DNA of 64,000 bases, taken from positions 248,001-312,000 of the forward strand of contig JARKIF010000014.1 of NCBI GenBank assembly GCA_029378245.1. The letters are read 5' to 3'. The notes under the pieces were generated by a model. That model was not told the origin of the DNA and made no database searches. It saw nothing but the letters and a program-made list of their open reading frames with translations. The position numbers and the translations under genes are program-made. This DNA comes from Roridomyces roridus. Its lineage: Eukaryota > Basidiomycota > Agaricomycetes > Agaricales > Mycenaceae. This document shows, in pieces, positions 32,806 to 44,734 of this stretch (the stretch's first letter is position 1; each line of letters opens with the position of its first letter).

Positions 32806-34517
32806 ATTGGAACTATAAGGGGAATGCTTTCATCTCCATCCCCGTTTTTAGGCATTTTCAATGTTCACCCTTCTTCTGCTCAGACATGCTTTTTGGCACC
32901 CTCTCCTCGGGAGTACCGACGACTTCTCTTCCCTGAGACGCTGATTTTAGGGGGTAAACATATGCTTGGACATTGGTGATTCTCCGGACACGCTTCACGA
33001 ACGCCTTTCATAAGCGCCCAACGCTTGCCCCCCGTTTCTCGGATAATTTATATCAAGATACTGATTGCGTCGTTCGAGTACTTATATGCCATGGAGAACT
33101 GTGGAAGGCATCCAAGGGCAATGTGTTACGAAGCCCAGTACATGCGAGAGTACTCATGTGGACACTCGGTGAGTATGCGAACGCATTTCATCGAAAGCTC
33201 TAATGGCGTCATGACAGTGGGGAAGAAACCGCCAAGTGGTTTGTATATTCCCAGGTAATATCCTATTTGAGCCAACCCACACTACAGATTGACTGCCTGC
33301 GAACGGCCTGCGCCTTGAGCTCGCGACATGACCCAGCTCCCCATAATTGCCAGCAAAAATGCGCTCAACAGTCAGTATTTTTCCCTCTCCGCTTCACCGA
33401 TGATTTAATGGCGAGCGACAGAATGGCCGCGCCTGTCAGGGTGGTCCAGGAAAGATTCGACAAACACTGCGACCGATGCATTCTTGGGGGTTGAGGCGGC
33501 TGCGCGTGGTTTGCTGTTGGCGTGAATTGGGATCTTGATTTTGTCGTCAGTACACACACGATGATGCAACCCTGCACGGAGATATCGCAGGCCTTCTTCA
33601 TAAATCATCCTTCTTGACCCAACAGGAAAATTCCCTTTCTCGTCCTACTACCTCCATGTACCTTTCTTCTGAATGAATCATTGAATGTCGGATTTTTGCG
33701 GTTTTCAACCGTCGGAATAAGACGGAATGAGGGCGCGGGGCATCAAGTATATCCATTCTTTGACTGACAGTGAGACGTTTAAACTGGTACAATACTGAAT
33801 GCGAAAGTGGGAAATGAGCACGGTCTTCGCGGCTCTCTCTCTCTATTTCTGAGTCCAAAGATCCTGGCCAATGTCGCAGTCACCGATTTTCCAGGGTTGT
33901 CGATTCTTGACCTTTTGTGTAAGACGACCGGAACGCTTGAAGTTTCTAAAGTTCCAAAGCTTTTGATATTTATCGCCTCAGAGTACTTGTGGTATGGTAT
34001 TTCATGTTCAAGCAGTGAATCATATCCACCGACAGCGCCACCGAACCCTTGCCGGGTAACTGGCTATCGATATCAGAACTGAGTTCGCTGCTGGAGAAGA
34101 GGAGTCGAACGAGTGCTAAAACTTATGACTTGCCTCCCGGGCGTCCGACCTTTCCGTTCGGTGCATGCGCAAGGAGGACCATGGAATCATTTCAAAAAGT
34201 TTCCAAGAACGAGGTATGCACGATTTCGAGGCCAACCACGTTGAGCAGGCCATCGGTAAGCAGTCGGATTGTGTTGCACAAGAAACAAGGTTCGAGAAGC
34301 CGGCTATGCATTCCATTCCGGTGAAGTCATTCGGTGGATCATCCTTCGAGAACACCAGAAGGCTAAAGTTTAACAACCAAGCTGAGAGATAACACAAGAG
34401 TCTGCAACCCGAGCTACCCGGCGAGAAGGCGAGAAACTTGGATGAGGGAGCAAGCTGAGCGAGTGACTTATGTAATCACACCTGGCTGGACCACTCACAG
34501 TCCCAGACGCGTCGTAC
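32806..34517. other. gene-free interval in the inverted-repeat spacer
   Basis: About 1.7 kb without a supported gene. Short frames at 33025-33258 and 33807-34082 (plus) and 34116-34397 (minus) look protein-like in places but could not be joined or assigned. The centre of symmetry of the inverted repeat (about 33413) falls here, but no local palindrome or loop structure was seen at it. Confidence 0.45.
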
Positions 34518-37036
34518 ATGGCAGACGACACATACACGAGCTCAACGTGGGACTCGACAGAGAACTCTGACTTTCAATCCGGGCCCAGCTCATACCATCC
34601 TCCTGGTCGACTCGTCGATTCGCAGGACCCTTCCGCACCGAATGCGCCTCCATCTCAGCCGCGCTCCAGCTCCGACTCTGTGGGCCGCTCCTGGCGAGAC
34701 ACGGCGACCGTGGGTAGCGATCCTCGCGACACCGTTACAACGAACGATGCCACTCTCGTCGAGACTAGTTTCGATGAAAATGTGCTCAGATCACTCTGTG
34801 AACTAGATGTGCGTTCGCAATCCGGATCGAGTTCTACGTCGTCCTCATTCCATCGTCGCAGTGCGGGGTCCCCCTACTTTTAGATCGCATAAAGCAGAGC
34901 ATGATATCCTGCAGGGTACGGAGATATCGAACTACCGGTTCCACGTCGCGTCTGCTCAGCCCATTCACCAGGAAGCCTCTATGTTCCTCAAGAAGCGAGC
35001 GGCGATAGAAGATGAATATGGCAAGAATATGCATAAACTCGCTCGAATGACGGCCGACACATATGGCATGCACGATGGCAAGGCCGGGTACTTGCTTTAC
35101 CCTCACGATCGTTTTAAGCTCATCGTCGTCACCAGCACCTTCGTCAACTCGTGGCAGTCATCAATGAAAATTCACGAATCCATGGGAGACAGTCGGATGC
35201 GTTTCGCTCAGAGACTGAACGAGATGAGCGAAGAACTTGCAACTCTTGCCAAGGAAGTAGATAAGAATCGGAAACAGGTAAAGACGCCGGTTTCTGAGCG
35301 CTCCCCTTGTTTTCATGTCCTTCTGCAGACCAAGGAACTTGCCACTCGGTACGAACGAGCGCTACAAGAGTCCGAGGCAATTACCGAGAAATGCAAGAAC
35401 CGCTTGGATATAACATCCGAGGAATTGGAACGTGTACTCCTACAAAAAGAGGGCGAGTCTCTCAAAGATAACACGGTCCAGACGCGTCAAGGAGGGGCGG
35501 GAGGAAAGCGGGCGATCGGCAAGGCAGTGGCCAAAGGCGGCCTACTTCTCAAGGGGAAGAACCCCGGAAATGTGCGTTACCACCTCCGAGTTCTCCAGTC
35601 AACCCTCCTGAATGCCGCCCAAAGATACAACGACAAGAAGACGATATCCGTTCCCGCATGTCTGCCGCTTCAGATGCCTACCGCAAGGCTGTCACCGACA
35701 CTCAGTCCATGAGGCAAGAATATTTCAACTTCCAATTACCTCGAACTCTCCGAGTACGTGGAACCGACTCTCTGGGAGGGACCCGAACTCATGGTCAAGT
35801 CAGGCGCTGAAAGAATGCACAGACGAAATGGATCTGGGGACCCAATATCATCTCACACGATATGCATTCCTGTTCGAGAGTACTGTTCTCAGTGATGGCT
35901 CGACTCTGGTACCCCCAAGTGAAGAAGGTGCGTTGACCGGCTTCTCCGTCTTCAATATTGCACGTTTTACACTTGTACAGGCTCTTCTCTGGGCCCGGGT
36001 CTTAAAGCCACGCTAGAGATGATTGACAATCGCGGCGACTTTAGGTCGTACATGCAGAACTACGCGTATGCACGTGGTCCCACTACACCCCGTGGCCCAC
36101 GTAGAGAGGGTCCACCCGATGAGGGTTTCGTGCGTGCATTTATAGCTCGGTTCCTGCAAAACACTGACCAAAGTACAAAGCTCCCACCATTGCCCACGCA
36201 TCTGGCCGAAAAAGTCAGTTCGGCACCCGTTCCAAACGGCGCGAGTGTTCCTGTTGACCGAGGCCGTCCAACATTTGGGATGGACCTTGCTGAGCAAATG
36301 GCCAGGGACAACGTCGAGGTGCCTCCCATCATGGAGAAGTGTTGCCAAGCAATCGAGAAGTACGGGATTGAGTCTCAGGGCATATACAGGCTCAGTGGGA
36401 CGGTGACCAAGGTCGCTAATCTCCGGCAACGACTGGACAAGGGTAATGCTTACTCTCAGACTGTTTTCCTGTGTTTGAATGCTTGGTTCCAGATCTCGAG
36501 TCGGTGGATCTTGATGCTTCAGAATGGTCGTCCGACATCAACAATGTCGCGAGTGTCATGAAGATGTGGTTGAGAGAATTGCCCGATCCTCTCCTCACGT
36601 TCGACCTCCAGCAGGGATTCATAGATGCAGCCAGTGAGTACAGCCAGCCTTTTGAGTACCAGAAGCTAAATCGCCCACAAGAAATCGACAATGATCGACT
36701 GCGACACATCCGTTTACATGAGCGAGTCAACGATCTACCAGATGCCAATTACGCGACTCTCAAGTACTTCCTCGGCCATTTGCATCGGTAATTTTTTACT
36801 CCAGGAAACCTTTGGTGAACTAAAACCCCGGAAGAATAAATCAACACGCTGCGGAAAACTCCATGTCCGTTCAAAATCTCGCTATTGTGTTTGGACCGAC
36901 CCTCTTCGGTCAAAAGAAGGCAACCCAAGCAAACGGTTCCGACGGTGGAGGAATGGCGGACGCCAACCATCAGAACCAGGCCATTGAAACAATCCTGATG
37001 CACTACACGGACATTTTTGTGGACGAATCGGAATAA
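34518..37036 (+). CDS. F-BAR and RhoGAP domain protein (Rgd1-like)
   Basis: A GTPase-activating protein for Rho-type GTPases with a membrane-curving F-BAR domain, architecture as in yeast Rgd1. A Ser-rich N-terminus of about 95 residues is followed by the F-BAR (ISNYRFHVASAQPIHQEA, FLKKRAAIEDEYGKNMHKLA, helices to about 36000). The RhoGAP domain starts near FGMDLAEQMARDN, with the arginine finger in GIYRLSG, then MWLRELPDPLLT, NYATLKYFLGHLHR and NLAIVFGPTLFG. The end is IETILMHYTDIFVDES. Several introns are needed, for example 36442-36491 in the GAP domain. The ATG at 34518 (MADDTYTSS) has no upstream rival. The stop lies 113 bp before the right repeat arm. Likely acts at sites of polarised growth; the GTPase partner is unknown. 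Confidence 0.87.
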
Positions 37037-37145
37037 TGGTTTTCGATACCTGCGCCTGGATGGACGCTTTGAATAATTAAGGTCTATGTAATGTCGCCTT
37101 GTAGCTAATACCACACAACCTGTATGTACCCATGCATATTTAAAT

Positions 37146-38290
37146 TTATACCCACGAGCCATCTCCCGCGAGGCGCCACTGGTTACCTGAAGGGAAGACG
37201 ATGCGGGTGAGAGAAGGGCACGCGCGACTCCAGTCTGCGCAGAGGGAGGCTTCCTCTGTGAGATTGGCCTGCCTTCCGCCGTCGATCTCTGTCGGGGAGA
37301 GATCAAAGCAGAGGAGGTGGGGAAAGTTTGCGAGGACGGAGGAGAGGCCGGCGAGGAGGGCCTGGGGCTCAGTCAGGCCAAAGAAGAAGAAAAAGGGAAA
37401 AGGCAAAAGAGACTTGCAATGCCGGACAAGGCGTAGTGAAGAGTGTGCCGGAGGGCAAGCCGGACTTTGAGGATCTCCAAAGGGGCGGCAAGATGGATGG
37501 ATATATGCCGGAGAAGAATGGGTCGGACCTGCATGGCTGACAGGTCGAGGGACCGCAAGGGGGCGGACGTGAGAGCGATCTGACGGAGATTTTCCGGGGA
37601 GACGTCCGAGTCTTGGCCGATGAGAGCGAGATACTGGACTGGGCGGCCGGGAAGCAGACTGGCAGCCGTGTAGGGGGAGCCGCGAAAATAAAAGAGGGCG
37701 GGCAAGGCGCCGTGACTGAGGGCGAGGATGGGCTGATGGTGGTCGGAGAGCTTGAGGTGGGTCAACCTGCAAGCTGTGGACAAAAAAGCTGGGAGAATGT
37801 CCGTGTAGGGACGGACGTCCTTGGACCACTCTGCGCCGAGGGAGCAGAAGCGCAGTGAGGGCAAGGCGCAGCTGCCGAGGATGCGCTCAATGGCATGGAC
37901 TGGATTGTGAGGAACATTGGCGAGGTTTGCCGGGCCGAGGAATATATCGAGACCCTCGAGAGCCACGAGGGTCTGGAGAGCGATGCCGACGTTTGTGCAC
38001 GCGGCTGCAAGGGCGTGAGGTGAGAGGGACCTGAAATCACCGTGCCACCTGATGTGAAGTCTCTTGATTGTGTCGACGAGGTGGGGTCTCGACAAAATGG
38101 AGCGACAGCATTGCAGAGTTCTGGCCGGGACCGGGGAGGAGCCGGAGAGGAGATCTGTGATAGAAATAGCAGAATAAAGAAGGCGTTCAGCGACGGCGTT
38201 GAGACGACGGGAGACGCGAGCAACGTCTGCGAGCACTGAAGCGGGCAGACCGTCGAGGACGGCGACGAGGGTCTCGTTGGGCAGGGACAT
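37146..38290 (-). CDS. F-box protein (right copy, cut at the repeat edge)
   Basis: Identical to the left F-box gene over 38290-37418 and 37361-37150, with the same GC-AG intron (37417-37362). The repeat ends inside the codon after GDGSW; the outside sequence supplies GTA TAA, so the protein stops after that Val at 362 residues, instead of running seven codons on as in the left copy. This break marks the right copy as the derived one. Function as for the left copy: likely SCF adaptor. Confidence 0.78.
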
Positions 38291-38483
38291 GGTGGGTTGC
38301 CAGTTCTCATGAATGTATTTAATGGGTCGAGGCGGACTAATCGCGGTCGGATTTTGGTTTTGACGAGAGAGTTTGTTCCGTTCTGTCGGTTCTGAATGAC
38401 TTTCACGAGATGAGAGCAGCCAAAGTGAGATGTTAAATTACAAAGTGTACAGACAGATAATGATATAATGCGAGGGAGAGAGT

Positions 38484-39143
<660 letters not shown>

Positions 39144-39658
39144 ATGGCCCGTACCAAACAGACTGCTCGCAAATCTACCGGTGGCAAGGCCCCGCGTAAG
39201 CAGCTCGCCAACAAGTCCTCCGCCGCTCGCAAGACTGCTGTGCGTTGTCTTTTACGCGTCTTTTGTTTTCATCTCACATTTCCTTCAAGGCCGCTGCTGG
39301 TGGTGTCAAGAAGCCTCATCGTTTCCGCCCGGGAACCGTCGCCCTCCGTGAAATCAGACGTTACCAAAAGTCGACCGAGCTGCTCATCCGCAAGCTGCCC
39401 TTCCAACGTCTCGTTCGTGAAATCGCCCAGGACTTCAAGGTGTGTTATCTGCTTCTCCCTTCTCTTCTTTCCTCACACCCTCTTCAGACGGATCTTCGTT
39501 TCCAGTCCTCCGCCGTCATGGCTCTCCAAGAAGCCGCCGAGGCTTACCTCGTCTCGCTCTTCGAGGACACCAATCTTGCTGCCATCCACGCCAAGCGTGT
39601 CACCATCCAACCTAAGGATCTCGCTTTGGCGCGGCGGTTGCGCGGCGAGTGCTCGTAG
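39144..39658 (+). CDS. histone H3 (right copy, penultimate Arg changed to Cys)
   Basis: Exons 39144-39239, 39290-39439 and 39488-39658 encode the same 138-residue H3 as the left copy except at the C-terminus, where RRLRGERS becomes RRLRGECS. The changed base is a single C-to-T in the codon CGC. The altered residue corresponds to Arg134 of animal H3, near the end of the last helix. It could be a recent mutation in a redundant copy or a sequencing error. Confidence 0.93.
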
Positions 39659-39694
39659 ATTTCTTGTCGTATTATTATTCCCCTCATCTGTACT

Positions 39695-40694
39695 CTAGTG
39701 TATCCATATTTCAACTGGCATTCCTCCTCTTCCTGTCTGACGTCCGATGAGCTTGAGTTTTATTCCAATCGTCTCCAGCATCTGCCACAGCTCCCGTTCT
39801 CCCTCGTCCCGCTCTTTGTATCCCACCATCACTTGCTTCCACTTCAAGCCTTGTATTGTTTTCACCAGCGCCGGGAACGACGCCGTGTTGTAGCTCACGT
39901 CTGCCATGACCAGCACGTCAAAGACGCGTCCAACGACCGTGTCGGGCAGTTTTTCATTCCAATTCAGCACCGCAGCCTCGACGTGCGACGCGTTTGCTGC
40001 AATATTGCGCTCCAATAGTGGCATCGCCGATTCTGCGTCCTCAGCATTGAAAGCATCCATAATTATAGTCCCACTCACCAACGTCTGTCGCGAGAATTCG
40101 GTCCTCAGGTCGCAAGGCACCCCAAACCAGGCTCACCATACCTGTCCCGGTTCCTAGCTCCAAAACTTCAAGCGGCTCCTTCGACGTCGGCACGTTCTCC
40201 ACCAGCCACGCACTCAGTCCTATCCCGCTGTCCCAGATTTTCTTGTCGAGGTCAAACGAAGTCTGCTCCGTTATCCGCACCCTCTTGTCTTCACCAAACG
40301 TGTACACCCGCTCGATCTGGTCAGAATTGGCTGTTCCCGCCCCACGGCCCACCACGATTGGCATCGACATCACCCCGAATGGTGCTCCGTCCATGTCCTC
40401 CGGCAGTCTTATACGCTCGTTCCCCAGTACCAACCGCCAAACGCTCCCCTGCCTCGCCGACCGTGGCAGTGGCACCGGAATCTCCTTGTACGCGCTCGAC
40501 TGCCCTCGCCACGTCGTCAGTTTCGTCCCCTTGGTCGCCTCCCCCGTCGTCACCGAAACCCACGAGTAGAAAATGTCCTGCTCCCCCTCGAACAGCTCCG
40601 TCCTCAGGTCGTTGGCAATCTGCGGCGTGATCAGAACCGTGCCAGTTGAAGCAGTCAGCGGAGGCGGCCGAAGGAAGGAGATGTAGAAGAACAT
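39695..40694 (-). CDS. METTL21-type methyltransferase (right copy)
   Basis: Inverted duplicate of the gene at 26133, exons 40694-40079 and 40032-39695, 317 residues. The SAM motif VLELGTGTGM is intact. One residue differs: YSWVSV here for YSWVLV in the left copy, far from the SAM site. Tail to tail with H3, 36 bp apart. Confidence 0.82.
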
Positions 40695-40822
40695 GAAACC
40701 AATCAATCCATTTGCTGCATCTGTAAGCTACTCGAACACCGAGCGCCCAAAGAAAAACAGCAAAGAGAAGGAAGGGAGTCCCGTGACGACGCAAGCCAGT
40801 AGTGCAGCAGCAAGGTCATCGC

Positions 40823-40970
40823 GTCCGAGTGGTGCAAGCAGAGCACAAGGACAAGGGCGGCAAAAATTAGATAACAAGTTATATGGAGTCGGTGACTCCA
40901 TAATAGTTGTTAAACTATTAAGAACAGATACTACACTTGATCTAAGCCAAAAGGCCAGAGTGGTAAGGAT
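40823..40970 (-). ncRNA. U2 spliceosomal snRNA (right copy)
   Basis: Inverted duplicate of the left U2 gene, with the same branch-point-pairing core, stems IIa and IIb, Sm site and stem IV. The TATA box (40991-40997) is inside the arm but the arm ends 74 bp upstream of the RNA start, so any farther upstream element differs between the copies. Confidence 0.88.
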
Positions 40971-41074
40971 TCCAGACGGAGGACGCTTGCTTTTATACTG
41001 CGCGGAGTTGGTCCGTGCGCAAGTAATCGAAGGAGCACGTGAAACAGTCCGACGCCGAAAGCAGTCATTCCTCA

Positions 41075-42583
41075 TTATTTTACATCGACTGGACTAGGAT
41101 CTGCTATTACAGTCCTCAACCAACTCCAGAATCTAGGGCCATAGACATAATATACAGCTCCGAACGCTGTCCCTCCCATGTGAGCAATGTGGTCGAAGAA
41201 CCTGGTAGTGAATCAGTATGTTGTCTCTCTGAACCCCCTTGCACTTACTTCCAGCCCCGGGAGATACCAACGATATCGAGAAGCACCAAGCTGCCCACCG
41301 CCCACTGGATAGGCACGGAATAATCTGGAGGGTAGAATAGAGCGATCTCGGCATTGGGGAAGCCCAGCGCCGTCAGAGTCATCAGCGCATACAGAGCACC
41401 TGTCCCTCCAGTTCGCGATGTGAGTCGGAGCTTTGGCTGCCCGGATGGGAACCAGGAACGGAAAAAGGCGCGTGTGCCTGAGATGGGTGCAGGTGTGCGT
41501 ATTGCCGAGGCCCACGTATCGGGTTTTGGTTGAGGGAGATTGGAGGGCAGGGATAGACGAGCGATGAGGCGTGGATACAATACTTTCAGGTGCGTAATAT
41601 GTGAAACCAAAGCAGCGAAGAGGCCCGCTGAGATGAAAAATGCAAGGAAATGATATCGGGAAGTGGCTTCTAGTTGACCTTCTGGTAGTCGATCTTGTCG
41701 CTGGAGGAGATGAAACGACGCAGAAGAGCCTTTGCAATGTTTATAGTAACTCGGTAAGAGAGATAAAAGGAAATACCGAATCCATCCAGGAAGAACACGT
41801 TCAGCGCCAGGACGACAGCCATACGCGAACTAGAGAAAACAATCAGACCCTCGAACCCTTCGAACACAAACCTCATCTCACCCAAACATGCTGGTCAGCA
41901 TGGTAATAGAACGTCCAGATAATGGATCGTGCACGAAATTGCGCAACATGTATGGGTAGAACCGCCTAGATTTCCACGCGAGATATACGCCGACATTCAG
42001 CAGGCAAATCTTCCAGCATAGGCGTTTGCCCTCGGTCACATTCAGGTATGATTGAGCGACGTTCGCCCAAATGTACATGATGCGGTTTCGCGTGGCCATG
42101 CCCAGACCTGACGTCCAAACACCCACGTTTTTGAGGCCCTCTCGTAGTTCCTGCGGAGCATAACTAACGCGTCAAAAGACGAGTCGAGTGCACGGACCTG
42201 TGCTAGGGCAAGGTCCGCCGCATTTTTCATGTCAAGGGACGTGATCGTGTGTGGCCACGTCCGGGGAGCGCGTCCGCGCGTCAGTTTTTCCAGCCACTCG
42301 TCGGTTTCAATGTTGGTCCAAGCGGCGGCATATGCAAACACGGCACATGATCCAAAGAGTGCAAACTAGAGCGTAGATTGGCTGCAAGAGGTTGGCCGAC
42401 AGGTTTTGAACTTACGAGCACTTGATTCCGGACAGAAGGACGGCCGATCGTTTGAGCCAGAGTCCGTTCTGTCTGAAGGACCGCAGATGGGGCGACCAGA
42501 GGAGTCGCTGTGAAGAGACGAGGCGAATAAATAAAGGAACGGCTGCGGGGAAGAGAAGATGGTCGAAGAGCAGACCAGAGCAT
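41075..42583 (-). CDS. rhomboid-like protein without catalytic serine (pseudoprotease candidate)
   Basis: Paralog of the rhomboid at 21586 with the same layout: leader MLWSALRPSSLPRSRSF, FAYAAAWTNIETDEW, then MLRNFVHDPLSGRSITMLTS, YHFLAFFISAGLFAALVSH, VPIQWAVGSLVLLDIVGISRGW and FFDHIAHMGGTAFGAVYYVYGPR. The catalytic segment reads TGGTGALYA: Thr replaces the Ser of GASGAIYA. The second-helix HxxxN is also lost (SRMAVVLALNV). The His of HIAHMGG remains. Frame and splice sites are intact over about five introns, so this is a protein-coding gene, not a wreck. The phase-1 intron of about 114 nt before EATSRYHF is the least certain. The start ATG at 42583 is preferred to an upstream one at 42640, which lies inside the divergent gene. 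It ends 31 bp outside the repeat arm. Confidence 0.8.
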
Positions 42584-42620
42584 TTGGTTTACGCCAGCTT
42601 GCCGAATCAAAGCGGCAGTG

Positions 42621-43659
42621 ATGGACTCTTCCTCTCCCATACCACAACCAGGACTAATCCGCTTGCCTCCAGGCTCGGAGCGGGTTCACGACGCAGAGGA
42701 AGAACTTTTTGTCCTTTACTCCAAATCTACCCCGTCGTCTGACAAACTCCGTGGCCTGGGCTATCTCGACTCGCACTCGGACACACTAACTCTGACTTTC
42801 GAGCTCAAGGACACGCCCCTCCTGAGCTCTGTACCGACTAAATCAAAACGGAAGCCGCAAGACAAGACCGTCGAAATCGAGTTGGTGCAAGACAAAACTG
42901 CCCTGAGATCTCGAACGGGCGATACTGGGTCCGTAGTGTGGAAGGCTAGGTGCGTATTCCGATTCTACCTTCATAGTGTCGTCTAATGGGACTCTTGAAG
43001 CATCGATTTTGCGCAGCTCGTGCTCGAGCAATATCACCGCAAGTCGCCAGATGCGCTATTTGACTTTGAAAGACTGGCAGATTCTCATATACTGGAGCTC
43101 GGGTTCGCGACTTTGTCTCAACTTGTCGGCATCTTATGCGCCATTCAGATCGGGCACCGGCCTCCTCAGCATTGCACTCTCGCCCTTGGTGCGGCAATAC
43201 ACAGCTACCGACATGGCCGAACTTGTCCCGCTCATTCGCAAAAACCTATGCCTCAATTTCCCTGGATGGCCGCAGGCTGATGCAAAGCATGGCGCCTCCC
43301 CTCGTGTCTCGAACGTATTTTTGCAGGAATTGAACTGGGAAACGCTCTATTCAATACCCCCTGCTCGCCGAACACATATTTTCCCTTCGCTCTCTCCAGC
43401 AGTCGACTTGGTACTCCTAGTTGACTGCATATATCACCCGTCGCTTTTGTCTCCACTTCTTACCGCCATAGACCATGTTTCAACGGCCAGCTCCATCGTT
43501 TTGGTGATGATGGAGTTGCGCGCCGAAGATGTTACACGTGAATTCCTGGAGGGCTGGTTGGCGCTGGGGAACGGAGATTGGGAGATTTGGCACGTTGCGG
43601 ATGGTCAATTGGGCCAGGAGCGGCCGTACGTAATGTGGGTTGGATGGAAGACTTCGTGA
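42621..43659 (+). CDS. METTL21/Rkm5-like protein methyltransferase
   Basis: A seven-beta-strand SAM methyltransferase. The context TGSVVWKASIDFAQLVLEQY before motif I and ILELGSGTGLLSIALSP as motif I are typical of the METTL21/Rkm5 group; VDLVLLVDCIYHPSLLSPLL is motif IV. Three exons: 42621 to about 42949, about 43010-43092 and about 43138-43659, with phase-2 joins that restore WKAS and LGSGTG. The end reads VMWVGWKTS. Yeast Rkm5 methylates a ribosomal protein; the substrate here is unknown. The start ATG at 42621 is only 37 bp from that of the divergent rhomboid paralog. It is only distantly related to the methyltransferase in the repeat arms. Confidence 0.83.
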
Positions 43660-43744
43660 ATACAATTCCAATTCCATTTTTGGTCTTGAACATTCTCAAT
43701 TCAAACATGGCGCATAAGAACCAGCAGGCAAGCCCCGTTCAACC

Positions 43745-44422
43745 ATGGCCCGCCAAAAGATCGCTGCACCCAAGACCACAGGCAGTAAGTTGCCTGTCCC
43801 TTTCCCACTCACACAGGATTGAACGAAAGAGCAGACTCCCTTGCGGGGAAACAAATCGCTAGAAAGACAGCTCATGCTCGAGTAGTACCTACTGGTACGC
43901 TTCTCGTTTCTCTCCAATCCAGCGTGAGCTCATACTTCCCAATCAGCGCACAAGACGACATCCAAAAAACAAATCGCCCGCAAGACAGTCGTCCCTCCAG
44001 TATACCATCAGTACCCGCACATGGTTAAGAAAACCCATCGCTTCAGACCCGGCACGGTCGCCCTCCGCGAGATTCGTCGCTACCAGCGCTCGACGGAGAC
44101 GTTGCTTCGCAAACTCCCTTTCCAGCGTCTCGTCCGGGAAATATCTCAGGATATCAAGGTTTGTTTACTCGTTTCCGCGTTTTCGCTGCATGAGGTGAAT
44201 ACTGGATAGGTTGGGCTTCGTTTTCAGTCTTCTGCACTCCAGGCATTGCAAGAGGCAGCAGAGTGTTATTTGATTCGGCTGTTTGAGGTGCATTTTCAAC
44301 ATCCGAACGTCGTCTATCTTGCTGAACTCTGGTAGGACACCCAAGCGTGCGCCATGCACGCCAAACGGGTCACTATCATGGCGCGCGACATGGCCCTGGC
44401 AAGAAGACTGCGAGGCGATTGA
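43745..44422 (+). CDS. histone H3 variant, probable centromeric CENP-A (CenH3)
   Basis: A divergent H3 of about 164 residues, from exons 43745-43784, 43817-43894, 43947-44158, 44210-44287 and 44336-44422. The fold is H3-like ([38 protein letters not shown]) but then gives [36 protein letters not shown] and [24 protein letters not shown] and TIM-RDM-LARR are the features that set fission-yeast Cnp1-type CENP-A apart from core H3. The N-tail (about 75 residues) is unlike H3: it has Met-Ala-Arg, then KQIARKT twice, about 24 residues apart, with RVVPT and VVPP. No core H3 K27/K36 region is present. Core H3 genes are in the repeat 4 kb away. A lineage-specific non-centromeric H3 variant remains possible. 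Confidence 0.78.
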
Positions 44423-44734
44423 TAAAGACTTCGACCGGGCTGAATATCTAGGATGAGACGTGTATAGAAAAAGAAGGAGAACATCAGAGGGATTCAGAAT
44501 GGTGCATTTTGGTGAGGTGTATGGAACGAGGCTCATGGGAAGGGACCGAGCGAGATGATGTTTCTTTTGGTGTGTGCGGGTCTATCTAGTCACTAAGCTT
44601 GCACCTCGCCTGGCATAGTTCGCAATTTTCTAGTTGGCAGCAAATATGATTATTACTTGAATATACATCTGCTATGCTACAGTGTCCTTGCATTAGTGTC
44701 CCTTCCATTTCGCCCAGTGTCATAAATCGTCAGT

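Noticed and set aside
36749..37306. 185-codon minus-strand frame spanning the right repeat edge
   Set aside because: It joins the wrong frame of the F-box gene to the reverse of the RhoGAP gene across the repeat border; a shadow.
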